A DNA stretch of 64,000 nucleotides from Coleofasciculus sp937127375 (GCA_040218875.1 JAVJQP010000049.1), one strand, 5' to 3'; shown: positions 17,125 through 25,640, numbered from the stretch's first letter. The notes: a model not told the origin generated them from the letters alone. Numbers and translations: made by a program.

Positions 17125-18081
17125 TCAAAAACTCATCGAGAGTTCGCCAATCACCTCTAGACGCTTGAACTCACCGAAATGCATAAAGGTTTCCGCCAAA
17201 CTTTCCGCCACGGCGGGACTAATCCAACCCATTTGTTTCAAAAGCTGAATCGCTACCGCATATTTAGCGCGTTTGGCTCCATCCATGACTTTAATTGTCA
17301 TACCCAGTCCTTCACCCACACGACCGATACATTGAACCCCTTCTGATCCAGCTTTACTTACCAGTTCGCCTTGGGTCAATCGCATTAATTCTGTATCAAA
17401 TGCCCCTTCTCCTGCCACTAGGGTAGGATGATGGGTCATTGCCCGAACAATTCGCTCCATTGCCAAATTGTCACCAGAAGCGAGTTGAGCAAAGAGGGTG
17501 GCGATTTGAGCGAGTTGCAAAAAATACGTCGGTGCGCCACAGTCATCGTGTGCCAAAATCAACTCTTCTGGTGGCATCCGCATCAATTCTGCGACTTTGC
17601 TCAAAACGAGTCGTTGAACGGGGTGATTGTACTGTAAATAACTATCAATCGACCAATTGCGTTGGCGGCAGACAGCAAGCATACCTGCATGTTTGCCAGA
17701 GCAGTTGTATTCTAAGGCACTTTGCTTGCCCGGAGGAATCGGACATTGCAAGGCTGATGGGTCAACATCGCAGCGCCAAAGAATCTTAAACACCTGGCGA
17801 ACCTGTTCCAGATGACCTTGGTGGGAACTACAAATAATTGCCAAATCTCGGTCGTTAAGATTATATCGTTCCAGGGTTCCCGTTGTGGTAACTGCCAGAG
17901 CCTGAAACGGTTTGAGTGCCGAACGAATAAAGGTTGATGTTTCTGAATTGCCCGCTACAGATAGCACACGCCCTCGCTCGTCACAAAGGACAGCTTGAGC
18001 GTGGTGGATGGATTCGGCTATGCCTTCCCGGAGTAAACGGACTTCGATCGCTGGTGCTTGATTACGTTTTACCCTTGTCAT
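17125..18081 (-). CDS. Asparaginase (Rhizobium AnsA / asparaginase II type)
   Basis: It belongs to the thermolabile, Rhizobium etli-type asparaginase family that hydrolyses asparagine to aspartate and ammonia, unrelated to the E. coli type. Marks are SALKPFQALAV with the nucleophile-region serine, CSSHQGH, EYNCSGKHAGMLAVC and HDDCGAPTY. The length of 318 is usual. It is the last gene of the run yqeK-rsfS-CGLD27-asparaginase on the minus strand, 134 bp after the CGLD27-like gene. The start ATG lies in a degenerate heptad repeat (MTRVKRNQ), so the true start may be slightly downstream. Confidence 0.92.
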   Translation of the reverse strand: MTRVKRNQAPAIEVRLLREGIAESIHHAQAVLCDERGRVLSVAGNSETSTFIRSALKPFQALAVTTTGTLERYNLNDRDLAIICSSHQGHLEQVRQVFKILWRCDVDPSALQCPIPPGKQSALEYNCSGKHAGMLAVCRQRNWSIDSYLQYNHPVQRLVLSKVAELMRMPPEELILAHDDCGAPTYFLQLAQIATLFAQLASGDNLAMERIVRAMTHHPTLVAGEGAFDTELMRLTQGELVSKAGSEGVQCIGRVGEGLGMTIKVMDGAKRAKYAVAIQLLKQMGWISPAVAESLAETFMHFGEFKRLEVIGELSMSF

Positions 18082-18120
18082 TCGTTATTCGTCATTGGTC
18101 ATTGGTCATTGGTCATTTGT
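18079..18120 (-). repeat. Heptad repeats at the asparaginase start
   Basis: Six ATGACCA/ATGACGA-type units read on the minus strand and end in the ATG of the asparaginase gene. Confidence 0.85.
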
Positions 18121-18214
18121 AAGAGTTTAGGGAATATTGGCAGAAATTAATAGTGTTGGGTTTATTTCCACCAACCAACTTAATTGTTTTGAGGGAAAAC
18201 CAAACCATAAATTA

Positions 18215-18715
18215 TCAAGAAAGATTCCATAGCAAGCTGCCACTTATGATCAGAATAGCGATAATGCCCAATGTTCGTTGCAGGCGTTGCAGAATGGGCT
18301 GAACTTGATAGGAGACGATCAGGCGATCGCGACTCAGGACTTCTGGCGGCTTCGTCCAGGTTTGACCATCATACCAGCCGGACTCTTCATAGCCGATGGT
18401 TTCCTGAGATAAGCGATCGCACACGTAAGACCAACCTAAGTACAGTCGCAGTAACACCAATATCAAAAACACGCCAGCACCTGCGCCACCCGCCAAAATA
18501 AACTGTACCAGATCCTGGTGCGGCGCAAAACTAGCGGCGGCGACTGGACCCGCTATTAACCAGCTTAAGCCCCAAACCCAAGCCAGCTTGAGTCCATAAT
18601 CCCCCAATTCTAGCTTCGCCCAACGGAAAAACCAAGAGTCTTTTAATTCTTGGTACTCATGAATCGGTTGTTGTTCTGTCGGTACGGGACAGAAAGAAAC
18701 GGACGATTCCCTCAT
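18215..18715 (-). CDS. CGLD27-like (DUF1230, Ycf36-type) membrane protein
   Basis: A 166-residue protein of the family conserved in cyanobacteria, algae and plants (CGLD27; Ycf36 in plastid genomes), of unknown biochemical role. The conserved N-terminus is SVSFCPVPTEQQPIHEYQELKDSWFFRWA. Two central hydrophobic segments follow (LAWVWGLSWLIAGPVAAASF and FILAGGAGAGVFLILVLLRLYLGW), then YVCDRLSQETIGYEESGWYDGQTW and a last membrane helix near 145-162. It sits between rsfS (14 bp upstream) and the asparaginase in an apparent operon. A thylakoid or envelope location is inference. Confidence 0.9.
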   Translation of the reverse strand: MRESSVSFCPVPTEQQPIHEYQELKDSWFFRWAKLELGDYGLKLAWVWGLSWLIAGPVAAASFAPHQDLVQFILAGGAGAGVFLILVLLRLYLGWSYVCDRLSQETIGYEESGWYDGQTWTKPPEVLSRDRLIVSYQVQPILQRLQRTLGIIAILIISGSLLWNLS

Positions 18716-18729
18716 AGTGTTTGTTCAGG

Positions 18730-19167
18730 TTAGGATTGTTGCGAATTGAATTCAACATATTCGGCGTGACCCCAAAATGCTTCTAGATTATAGAACTCCC
18801 GTTCCTGGGGCAGCATAATGTGAACAATCACCTCACCGTAATCCTGAAGCAGCCAGCTTCCATCGGCTTGTCCTTCGGTGCGTAGAGGACGCCGTTGCCA
18901 AGTTGTTTCCACTTGATCTTCAATCGACTGAGAAATCGCCCTCACCTGTACCCGTGAAAAGCCTGTTACAATCACAAAATAATCAGCAATATAGGAAACA
19001 TCTGCCACGCGCAGGATGACAATATTGTCGCCTTTGCGATCATCGGCAGCTTGAGCAATGGTTAATGCCAAATCGGGTCCAGTTTTTTGCTCTTGATTGT
19101 CGTTGACAAATAAGGTAGATGAGCGTTGAAATTGGTCTTTTGTCATTTGTTTTTTGTCATTTGTCAT
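18730..19167 (-). CDS. rsfS: Ribosomal silencing factor RsfS
   Basis: An Iojap-family factor that binds ribosomal protein uL14 and blocks 30S-50S joining when nutrients are short. The conserved domain runs from about residue 30 (LALTIAQAADDRKGDNIVILRV) through ADYFVIVTGFSRVQVRAISQSIED to GSWLLQDYGEVIVHIMLPQEREFYNLEAFW. The first dozen residues (MTNDKKQMTKDQ) are translated heptad repeat, so the real start may lie downstream. It follows yqeK, the widely conserved partner gene order, and precedes the CGLD27-like gene by 14 bp. Confidence 0.96.
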   Translation of the reverse strand: MTNDKKQMTKDQFQRSSTLFVNDNQEQKTGPDLALTIAQAADDRKGDNIVILRVADVSYIADYFVIVTGFSRVQVRAISQSIEDQVETTWQRRPLRTEGQADGSWLLQDYGEVIVHIMLPQEREFYNLEAFWGHAEYVEFNSQQS

Positions 19168-19179
19168 TTGTCATTTGTT
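19139..19179 (-). repeat. Heptad repeats at the rsfS start
   Basis: Imperfect ATGACAA units on the minus strand between yqeK and rsfS. The last ones are in frame and supply the first residues of the rsfS reading frame. Confidence 0.85.
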
Positions 19180-19233
19180 AGAGTTTGATGATTTTTTATA
19201 AAACATAACATTTTTCGGTTGATGTCCATTGAC

Positions 19234-19821
19234 CTACTGAGTCAATTCTGGTTTTTGGCTAAAGCGTTGCACCGCCCAGTTCCGAGTTAAGATCATGCGG
19301 GGGTGAATCAGGCGACGGGTATTGAGCAGGTGTTTGACACAGTAGTCGCACGTTAGCCAAACGGCTTTGTGCAGATCAACGCGAGCAATTTTCCGCAAAT
19401 TTTCTAACTCCGGTGTATTGCCACGACCTGGTTCCAGGCTATCGGCTAAAAACACAACGCAGCTCATCTCACTCATTCCTGGATTTCCTAGCGTGTGCAG
19501 CGCGATCGCATTGAGTACAGCGTCCTCTTGGATAGCGAACTGCTCTTTAGCCACGATAGCACTGACATCAGCATGTAACAGATGGGGAGTCGCCGCACAG
19601 ATTGGATCTATATCGATACCTCCCTCCTTAGCCATTCGCAAGAGTCGCTCTGGCTTAAAGTATTTAGCCAGATCATGCATCAATCCGGCTTGAGCGGCTT
19701 GCTCCACATTTAAATGATAATGTCGCGCTAATTCCATAGACATCTGCTCAACCCTCAGGATGTGCTGCATCCGGGCTGTCGGAACATTATCGTTTAGCCA
19801 GGTTAAAACCTGATCCCGCAT
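19234..19821 (-). CDS. yqeK: YqeK-type HD-domain Ap4A hydrolase
   Basis: An HD-domain protein of the YqeK family, which splits diadenosine tetraphosphate symmetrically into two ADP. Metal ligands are visible: His in RMQHILRVEQMS, HD in GLMHDLAKYF, His in ATPHLLHADVSA and Asp in VVFLADSLEPGR. The length of 195 is normal. It is the first gene of the minus-strand cluster with rsfS, a linkage conserved in many bacteria. The 68-bp gap to rsfS is filled by heptad repeats. Confidence 0.94.
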   Translation of the reverse strand: MRDQVLTWLNDNVPTARMQHILRVEQMSMELARHYHLNVEQAAQAGLMHDLAKYFKPERLLRMAKEGGIDIDPICAATPHLLHADVSAIVAKEQFAIQEDAVLNAIALHTLGNPGMSEMSCVVFLADSLEPGRGNTPELENLRKIARVDLHKAVWLTCDYCVKHLLNTRRLIHPRMILTRNWAVQRFSQKPELTQ

Positions 19822-19885
19822 TCGGTCACAAAACTCCTCAAGGCTAAGATTGACTCTATACTATAGGTATTGAATCCATTTTATC

Positions 19886-21214
19886 TCAACGCTTCTGAAG
19901 GGAAGCAAAGAGTTGTTCATAGCGATCAAGCGCTCGGTCAAACGCATAATTTTCTTCGGCATACTTTCTGCCTTTCTCACCCAAAGCTTTGACTTTTTCC
20001 GGATGGAGATAGAGATCCAAAATTTCGGCGGCTAAATTTTTGGGATCTTCGGGTTTGACCCTAATACCACCGCCACTTCTTTGAATGGCACTGGCGGCTG
20101 TACCTTCGGCTGGCACCGAGGCGATGATGGCACGACCGCTTGCCATCAAAACCGGAATTTTTGAGGGCATATTAAAGTCAATAACGTTGTGCTTTTGCAA
20201 GACCAAGCCCACATCGGCGGCGGCTAGCATTTCCGGGAGTTTTTCGCGAGGTTGAAACGGTAGCAGGAGTACGTTGGTGGCTTTACAGGTTTGTTTGTAT
20301 AGCTGCAATTGTTGCAAGGCTTTAGCTTCTGCTTTCACCAGCGATCGCGCTTTCTTTTGGATCTCAATTTGCCATTCTACCAGCGCCCTCGCTTCTTCTT
20401 GCTGCAATCGTTCTAACGCTTTTTCTTCTCCCACAATGACAATGGCAATTTCGGGAACGTGGCGCAGGCGAATCGAAGCCTGGATCACGGTTTCTATGCC
20501 TTGGCTTAGCGCTATATTCCCGGAGTACATGACCACAAACTTCCCGTTGAGTCCATGCTCTTGACGGAATTCATTAGGTTCTTTCGGTAAAGGTTTGATG
20601 AAATCAACATTCACCCAATTCGGAATCAGCTCAATTTTGCTTTCACTGACTCCCTTCTTCCGCAAGTTTTTAATAAACCCATCAGCAATAACACTAATTT
20701 TGGTCGCAGTCCGGTAGGCAAATTTTTCCAAAATGGAAAAGATGCGAATCAGCTTGGGATTGGTCAGAATTTCCAGGTGTACAGCAGCATCTGGTAAAAT
20801 GTCCTGAAGATTTAGAACCACTGGAACTCGGTGTAGCCATCCTAGGAGTGCTGCGGGTACCGCAACGGGTAGTGGTGGTGCTGTTAAGAAAACGATATCG
20901 GGGCGCTTACCCTTTAGAGCATGGACAAAACTTGTTGCCACAAAACTAACTTCCAATAATAATCGGTCGATTAAACTGGGTTCGGGGCGAATCCAGACAT
21001 AGCTGCGCTGAATCGCTACACCGTTGATCACCTCGGTGCAGTATAATTTGCCTTGGTAGTCTTTATAGACTTCTTTTTGAGGATACCAAGGCATACCCGT
21101 AACCACCCGAACCTGATGTCCTCGTTTCACTAACCCCTCAGCGAGTTCGGTCATCAGTGGGGCAATGCCAATGGGTTCGGGAAAATAGTTGTAGGAATAA
21201 ATCAGAATTCTCAT
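19886..21214 (-). CDS. WcaI/WbuB-like GT4 glycosyltransferase with inserted coiled coil
   Basis: A GT-B fold family 4 transferase, likely adding a sugar to an undecaprenyl-linked glycan at the inner membrane. The N-terminal domain begins MRILIYSYNYFPEPIGIAPL, the WcaI/WbuB signature. The donor domain has VMYSGNIALSQGIETVIQA, the C-terminal EX7E-like region around NVIDFNMPSKIPVLMASG, and GGIRVKPEDP. Between the two strands of the donor domain (residues about 255-300) lies a charged helical insert (ERLQQEEARALVEWQIEI, then KKARSLVKAEAKALQQLQ) not seen in typical members. It follows the anti-sigma kinase gene on the same strand after 258 bp, within a glycan-related group. Confidence 0.9.
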   Translation of the reverse strand: MRILIYSYNYFPEPIGIAPLMTELAEGLVKRGHQVRVVTGMPWYPQKEVYKDYQGKLYCTEVINGVAIQRSYVWIRPEPSLIDRLLLEVSFVATSFVHALKGKRPDIVFLTAPPLPVAVPAALLGWLHRVPVVLNLQDILPDAAVHLEILTNPKLIRIFSILEKFAYRTATKISVIADGFIKNLRKKGVSESKIELIPNWVNVDFIKPLPKEPNEFRQEHGLNGKFVVMYSGNIALSQGIETVIQASIRLRHVPEIAIVIVGEEKALERLQQEEARALVEWQIEIQKKARSLVKAEAKALQQLQLYKQTCKATNVLLLPFQPREKLPEMLAAADVGLVLQKHNVIDFNMPSKIPVLMASGRAIIASVPAEGTAASAIQRSGGGIRVKPEDPKNLAAEILDLYLHPEKVKALGEKGRKYAEENYAFDRALDRYEQLFASLQKR

Positions 21215-21472
21215 AAATTTTAGGAAAGCAAGTGGGACTTACCCAGTTGGGGCTAATTTTTTCGCCAAACTAGCCGAGTGCCTATCAATCAGGATGTCTA
21301 GGCTTATGTTCAAGGACATTGCATGGCTCAATTGCTAAGGAAACACCATTATTGTAGAATCTACCTATTGTAGTTGCCTTTATCAGAATGCCGCATCGTA
21401 AGAGTAAGTGCAATCAGCTAGAGGCTGGATAAATTCACGGCTTTTACACATTCCTTCAATGGCTGACGGCAT

Positions 21473-21922
21473 TCAATGGCTCACGGGTACGAGTCGTTTT
21501 CCCATAAACAAACAATTGCGTTGATCAGATAAGCGTTGATAAGATAGTTCATCCGTGAATTGCTCCATCAAAATTAATCCTCTGCCTGTTTCCTCTAGAA
21601 GGTTACAGCCTTTTTGGTGTAAAGCGTCCAACTTAGCTTGCAAATCGAACGGTTGTCCGTGATCCCAAATCCGCATTTCTAAGCGGTCAGCAAATATCTT
21701 CAGCTCCAGCTCAATCGGTGTAGTGTGAGGCAAGTAGCGATGAGCGTGGTGAACCGCGTTGGCAAAGGCTTCATCTAGTGCCACTTTACAATCCACACAA
21801 AATTGGCAAGGAAATTGGCGCAAGGCTAGCCGATCAAACCAGGCGAAAATTTTAGCAACAGCGTTGATGTCTGTGGCTACCTTGAGATGCGATTGTTTAA
21901 GGGGTTTGTCAGGGTGCATCAA
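21473..21922 (-). CDS. RsbW-like anti-sigma factor / GHKL Ser-Thr kinase
   Basis: A 149-residue GHKL ATPase of the RsbW/SpoIIAB class. The N box is DEAFANAVHHAHRY, G1 is IWDHGQPFD and G2 is ETGRGLILMEQFTDEL. Such kinases bind a sigma factor or phosphorylate a STAS-domain antagonist on serine. It begins 23 bp after the STAS/sugar-transferase gene and is surely co-transcribed, so that STAS domain is the natural substrate. No sigma factor lies nearby. It may regulate glycan initiation rather than transcription (inference). Confidence 0.92.
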   Translation of the reverse strand: MMHPDKPLKQSHLKVATDINAVAKIFAWFDRLALRQFPCQFCVDCKVALDEAFANAVHHAHRYLPHTTPIELELKIFADRLEMRIWDHGQPFDLQAKLDALHQKGCNLLEETGRGLILMEQFTDELSYQRLSDQRNCLFMGKRLVPVSH

Positions 21923-21945
21923 TCGAAAGCCAGTCCCATATTTTT

Positions 21946-22917
21946 TTAAGCCGCGCCACTATTTTTAGAAAAAACGACTAAAATTGTTTTGATAATTAAT
22001 TTGACATCATACATCAAGCTCCAGTGATGCTGGTAGCGTAAATCTAAGTCAATGATGTCCTTAAAGTTGTGGATTTGATTTCGCCCATTGACCTGCCACT
22101 CTCCTGTCATACCCGGTTTGACATCTAAACGCTGCCATTCTGGTACCTCATAGTAATCTACTTCGTCGGGTGTTGGGGGTCGAGTTCCAACCAAACTCAT
22201 TTCCCCTTTCAGGACATTGACAAATTGAGGCAGTTCATCAAGGCTACTTTTCCGTAAAAAGCGACCGACTCGTGTCACTCTCAGATCAGGGGCATTTTCA
22301 TCCAACGGTTTAATTCTAATTTTACCCTTACTAATATCTTGACTCCCGACATACATGGAGCGGAACTTCAAAATCCGAAATTCTTTGCCCATCCACCCCT
22401 TACGGATCTGACTGAAGAAGATAGGACCTCGTGAATCAAGTTTGATGGCAATAGCAATTGGAATAAACAGCAGTGCGGTAATTCCTAAGCCAACGATTGC
22501 GCCGATAATATCAAGTCCACGTTTGATCCCAGAGCGGGTGGAAGGGTGAGTGGGTAGTAATGCTGGCGGCTGACTTGATTCAGACAGCAGTTCCACTGTG
22601 AGAACTTGATCGAGGTTCGTCATTCTCAAAACCATCATGACCGGAGTGCTAACATTGGTGAGTACCAGTTCAACCTCTTTACTGGTCGCATTTTTGTAAT
22701 TGTTCACCAACGCCCCAATCCCACAGCTATCGATAAAGGTCGTTTGACGAAAGTCTAAAATAATTTTGGGCGGCAGGGGGTGATTCTGAAAAATTTGCTG
22801 GAAGGTTTCTTTGAAAGCCACAGCTTCAAGCACACTCAGGCGAGCCGGAAGTTGCATGACGGGAGTTTCATGCAATAGTATTACTTTAAAATCCGCTTCT
22901 GACATTGAGTCACCCAT
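21946..22917 (-). CDS. STAS domain fused to a polyprenyl-phosphate sugar transferase
   Basis: A two-domain protein. Residues 1-110 form a STAS anti-sigma antagonist domain with the phospho-acceptor motif TFIDSCGIGALV (Ser64). From about 128 on it is a bacterial sugar transferase of the WcaJ/RfbP type, with RGLDIIGAIVGLGITALLFIPIAIAI (membrane helix), SQIRKGWMGKEFRILKFRSM, LRKSSLDELPQFVNVLKGEMSLVGTRPPTP and KPGMTGEWQVNGRN. That family transfers a hexose-1-phosphate to undecaprenyl phosphate, the first step of repeat-unit glycan synthesis. The long N-terminal membrane bundle of WcaJ is replaced by STAS. The next gene is an RsbW-like kinase. Confidence 0.93.
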   Translation of the reverse strand: MGDSMSEADFKVILLHETPVMQLPARLSVLEAVAFKETFQQIFQNHPLPPKIILDFRQTTFIDSCGIGALVNNYKNATSKEVELVLTNVSTPVMMVLRMTNLDQVLTVELLSESSQPPALLPTHPSTRSGIKRGLDIIGAIVGLGITALLFIPIAIAIKLDSRGPIFFSQIRKGWMGKEFRILKFRSMYVGSQDISKGKIRIKPLDENAPDLRVTRVGRFLRKSSLDELPQFVNVLKGEMSLVGTRPPTPDEVDYYEVPEWQRLDVKPGMTGEWQVNGRNQIHNFKDIIDLDLRYQHHWSLMYDVKLIIKTILVVFSKNSGAA

Positions 22918-22971
22918 AACAACCTGTATTTTTTGTATTCACCTGTGTTCCTGATGTGTTCCTGACCAATA

Positions 22972-23814
22972 TTGTGTCGTACAATTGCTAACTTAACCGA
23001 AAACTCACTTGAATTTACCGATCCTCAAAAAATGTCAGCTCAGACTGGACTAACCGCACGGCTCATTGAACTGTTTTCTGCCATTCAAGGTGAAGGACTC
23101 AATGTTGGTACCCGTCAATTATTCATCCGTTTGGCAATGTGTGATTTGCGCTGCCATTTTTGCGATAGTACGAATACCTGGGCAGTTCCCAATTTAGCTT
23201 CTGTGGAGCAAACCCCTGGACATCGGGATTTTGAAACTCATCCTAATCCTGTAACCTTTGATCAGTTATTGGCATGGGTTGAGCGGCAAAATTATCCAGG
23301 ACTCCATGAAAGCATTAGTGTAACAGGTGGCGAACCCCTGTTGCAGGCTTCCTTTTTAAGAGAGTTCTTGCCCGTGGTGCGACACCGAACTGGGTTACCC
23401 ATCTATTTGGAAACCGGTGGACATCGTCCAGAGCAACTAGCCCAGATTTTACCCTATTTAGATTGTATCGGCATGGATATGAAGCTGCCGAGTGTAAGTG
23501 GGGAAGAGTGTTGGCAAGCCCATCGTCAGTTTCTACAACTTTGTGGTTATACAGATGTTGAGGTTTTTGTCAAGCTGATTATTGCCCAAACAACGAACAC
23601 CGCCGAACTGGAGTTAGCCGCCGAATTGGTTGCAGCGTGTAACCCCAGTATTCCCGTGTTTTTACAACCTGTAACGCCCCTAGCTAAACCCCATCATGCG
23701 CCAATGAGCCAGCCAACGCCGACTCAAGTTTTAGAATGGCAAGCGTTGATGAAGCGCCATCTCAAATCAGTGCGCGTCATCCCCCAAACCCATAAGATGA
23801 TCGGTCAGCTTTAG
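22972..23814 (+). CDS. queE: 7-carboxy-7-deazaguanine synthase QueE
   Basis: A radical SAM enzyme that converts 6-carboxytetrahydropterin to 7-carboxy-7-deazaguanine in queuosine/7-deazaguanine synthesis. The cluster motif is CDLRCHFCDST (CxxxCxxC). SAM binding is in SVTGGEPLLQ. The start is better placed at the ATG at 23032 (MSAQTGLTARLIELFSAIQGEG), because the 20 residues from the TTG at 22972 are not family-like. The family feature IQGEGLNVGTRQLFIRL follows at once. Its 3' end overlaps the convergent DUF3318 gene by 4 bp. No other que genes are in the window. Confidence 0.96.
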   Translation: MCRTIANLTENSLEFTDPQKMSAQTGLTARLIELFSAIQGEGLNVGTRQLFIRLAMCDLRCHFCDSTNTWAVPNLASVEQTPGHRDFETHPNPVTFDQLLAWVERQNYPGLHESISVTGGEPLLQASFLREFLPVVRHRTGLPIYLETGGHRPEQLAQILPYLDCIGMDMKLPSVSGEECWQAHRQFLQLCGYTDVEVFVKLIIAQTTNTAELELAAELVAACNPSIPVFLQPVTPLAKPHHAPMSQPTPTQVLEWQALMKRHLKSVRVIPQTHKMIGQL

Positions 23815-24455
23815 GCTCTGGATTCCCGTTTGCTTTTTGCTTCAGCTTTGGCTTTAGCCGCACTTTTTTTCAATGCAGCTAGGCGGGCTTCGTAGCGGCG
23901 ACGTTGACGGCGACTGGGTGTAACTTCAACTAAGGTTTTTAAGGCACTGCCTAGACTCTTGTAGGCGTTGGGGAGAGTGTAGCCAAAGCGAGTAGCCAGG
24001 GCGATCGCTTTTTCGTCTGCCTCAATTTCTGCCTTGAGAGTTTTCTCGCCGTTGTTTTTCTGATAGAGTCTCCATCCAGAAACACCACAGAGGGCGAGTG
24101 CCAACAGCAGTAGCAATCCATCTTGTACCCAAAGTTCCCCAACAGCGCCTCCCAAACCAATGGCTAGGGCTGCCATTTCCCACCCTTCTTTGGGGATCGT
24201 GTCATTCTGAATCCGGGCAACTTCGTGCCAAAATAGGAGATTACGTTGGTCAAGGGCAAACTGCTCCCATTTCACTAAGTCAATTTGCACCTCCACCTCA
24301 TCGCTACCAATTTCTTCGGTGCGTAACAATGGGGGATTGACCTCAGTCGTTCCTTCCACCATGACCCAGCTTTGCAATTCTGGGGGGAGTAAGGTTTTTA
24401 GACGCCGGAGTTCACTCATCTCGGCTTTGGCAGAAGAGGTTGCATAGGATGTCAT
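23811..24455 (-). CDS. DUF3318 protein
   Basis: A cyanobacteria-specific family (DUF3318) of unknown function. The N-terminal region (LRRLKTLLPPELQSWVMVEG) and QRNLLFWHEVARIQNDTIPKEGWE are the recognisable blocks. A hydrophobic hairpin spans about residues 92-128 (MAALAIGLGGAVGELW and LLLLLALALCGVSGW). A basic, Ala/Lys-rich C-terminal tail (ARLAALKKSAAKAKAEAKSK) could bind nucleic acid or lipid head groups. The 645-bp gene converges on queE with a 4-bp overlap. Confidence 0.85.
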   Translation of the reverse strand: MTSYATSSAKAEMSELRRLKTLLPPELQSWVMVEGTTEVNPPLLRTEEIGSDEVEVQIDLVKWEQFALDQRNLLFWHEVARIQNDTIPKEGWEMAALAIGLGGAVGELWVQDGLLLLLALALCGVSGWRLYQKNNGEKTLKAEIEADEKAIALATRFGYTLPNAYKSLGSALKTLVEVTPSRRQRRRYEARLAALKKSAAKAKAEAKSKRESRA

Positions 24456-24657
24456 AAATCTGCCTCCAGGAAACTTAAACCAATTAGTAAGGGTATCATT
24501 TGGCAGTATAGCGAGATTCGTCCTCTGCCTTGTTTCGATTCCGGTGTTAGGGAACTTCCCATGCTTCCAGACGTTTCACCGGAGGAGTCTCTAACTCTCA
24601 CCACAATACTGATTCCGCCACCCCGTAGTTACCACACCGTAGCGCCAGATACGAGAA

Positions 24658-24751
24658 GACCCGGAGTTCACGCCTATCCCAAGCATCTCGTATTGCTGCT
24701 ACCTTCCGGTTCTGACAAGGTTTGAGCGTTGGGATTGCATGAATCCGAGTC
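24658..24751 (-). ncRNA. ffs: SRP 4.5S RNA
   Basis: The minus strand contains the invariant SRP domain IV motif (TTGTCAGAACCGGAAGGTAG, then CAGCA). Ends are set by pairing: GACTCGG at the 5' end (24745-24751) with CCGGGTC at the 3' end (24658-24664). Inner helices are ATTCATGC with GCGTGAA and ATCCCAA with TTGGGAT. At about 94 nt it is a normal small bacterial SRP RNA, partner of Ffh in membrane targeting. A -10 box sits 7 bases upstream of the predicted 5' end. Confidence 0.93.
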
Positions 24752-24758
24752 ATTTACC

Positions 24759-24764
24759 ACTATA
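24759..24764 (-). promoter_or_regulatory. -10 box of ffs
   Basis: TATAGT on the minus strand ends 7 nt before the predicted 5' end of ffs. No good -35 TTGACA is visible 17 bases further up. Confidence 0.6.
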
Positions 24765-24803
24765 ACAGCTTTGAACCTCATTGATCAGTTCACCGAGATA
24801 TTT

Positions 24804-25085
24804 TCATTCGGCAATGATGAACCATTCGTGAAGTTGGTACTTGACACAGTGATTTGCTACCAACGGATCTTGTTCAACGATCGCCTGTGCTTCTTGTTTG
24901 GAAATTGCCTCAAACAGGAGCATTCCGCCCCCTTTCTCAGCCCAGTAACCTGTTTTGGCATGGTGTCCTTTGGCAATCAAGTCTTGGACGTAGGCTTTAT
25001 GAGCCGGAACATATTGGTCAAACGTAGGTTTATCGACGATGCCTTCTTCTATCTTGACGAACCAGGGCATTTGCTTTTTACTCAA
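24804..25085 (-). CDS. YciI-like protein
   Basis: A 93-residue YciI/YCII-domain protein, a ferredoxin-like fold of uncertain enzymatic role. Marks are MPWFVKIEE, a conserved His in YVPAHKAYVQDLIAKG, and GMLLFEAISKQEAQAIVEQDPLVANH with the family Asp. Its start overlaps the end of the HhH gene by 4 bp (ATGA), so the two are translationally coupled. Confidence 0.9.
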   Translation of the reverse strand: MSKKQMPWFVKIEEGIVDKPTFDQYVPAHKAYVQDLIAKGHHAKTGYWAEKGGGMLLFEAISKQEAQAIVEQDPLVANHCVKYQLHEWFIIAE

Positions 25086-25630
25086 AACCGCAGATAGTAC
25101 ATTATCTCAGATATGAGGTCTGGGGGAAGGGCAAGGCGTCGCTGCAAGTCTGCTAAATTACGATAGTTGCCCATCTCTTGCCGATTTTGGGCGATCGCTC
25201 TGGCTACAAACAAGTCAACTCCAGGAATTCGGCTCAGTTGTTCCACGGATGCTGTATTCGCCGGAATCGACACGGGTGTTGCTGGACTTTCGGCATCATA
25301 GTAACAAAAGCTGAGAATTGGTTGTAACGGCTGTAACCGCGCCACAGAGATACTTAACGCCGCCGCAATATCCTCCAAACAGCAAAACTGTACCCCACTA
25401 CTTGCCAATTCAACCAGCGATCGCGCTTGATGGATGGATATCCCCGGTAATCTTAGCCAGTCATCCACCGTCGCTTGATTGACATCAATTCTCATCCCCA
25501 GCGCCACCGCCACTTCAATTTCTTGCGCCGATTGCAGCCGATAGTAAGGATCACTCTGAATCCGGGATTGGATTGAGCGCCAGGTTGGGTTTAATCGATC
25601 CGTCGATAAGAGCCAGTCAAACAGTGCCAT
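25082..25630 (-). CDS. ComEA-like helix-hairpin-helix protein
   Basis: A protein with two HhH regions: RIDVNQATVDDWLRLPGISIHQARSLVEL-like text at about residues 50-75 and ANTASVEQLSRIPGVDLFVARAIAQ near 130-150. These resemble the DNA-binding part of ComEA-type proteins, but there is no signal peptide or membrane helix, so a cytoplasmic DNA-related role is likelier than uptake. The start at 25630 (MALFDWLLSTDRLNP) leaves a 10-bp gap to the TM2 gene; a longer frame from 25687 would overlap it. It is coupled to the YciI gene. Confidence 0.85.
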   Translation of the reverse strand: MALFDWLLSTDRLNPTWRSIQSRIQSDPYYRLQSAQEIEVAVALGMRIDVNQATVDDWLRLPGISIHQARSLVELASSGVQFCCLEDIAAALSISVARLQPLQPILSFCYYDAESPATPVSIPANTASVEQLSRIPGVDLFVARAIAQNRQEMGNYRNLADLQRRLALPPDLISEIMYYLRF

Positions 25631-25640
25631 CTTCTTTTTT

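Noticed and set aside
22972..23031. TTG start of queE
   Set aside because: The extra 20 residues are not part of the family and an ATG in frame follows at 23032 right before the conserved core.
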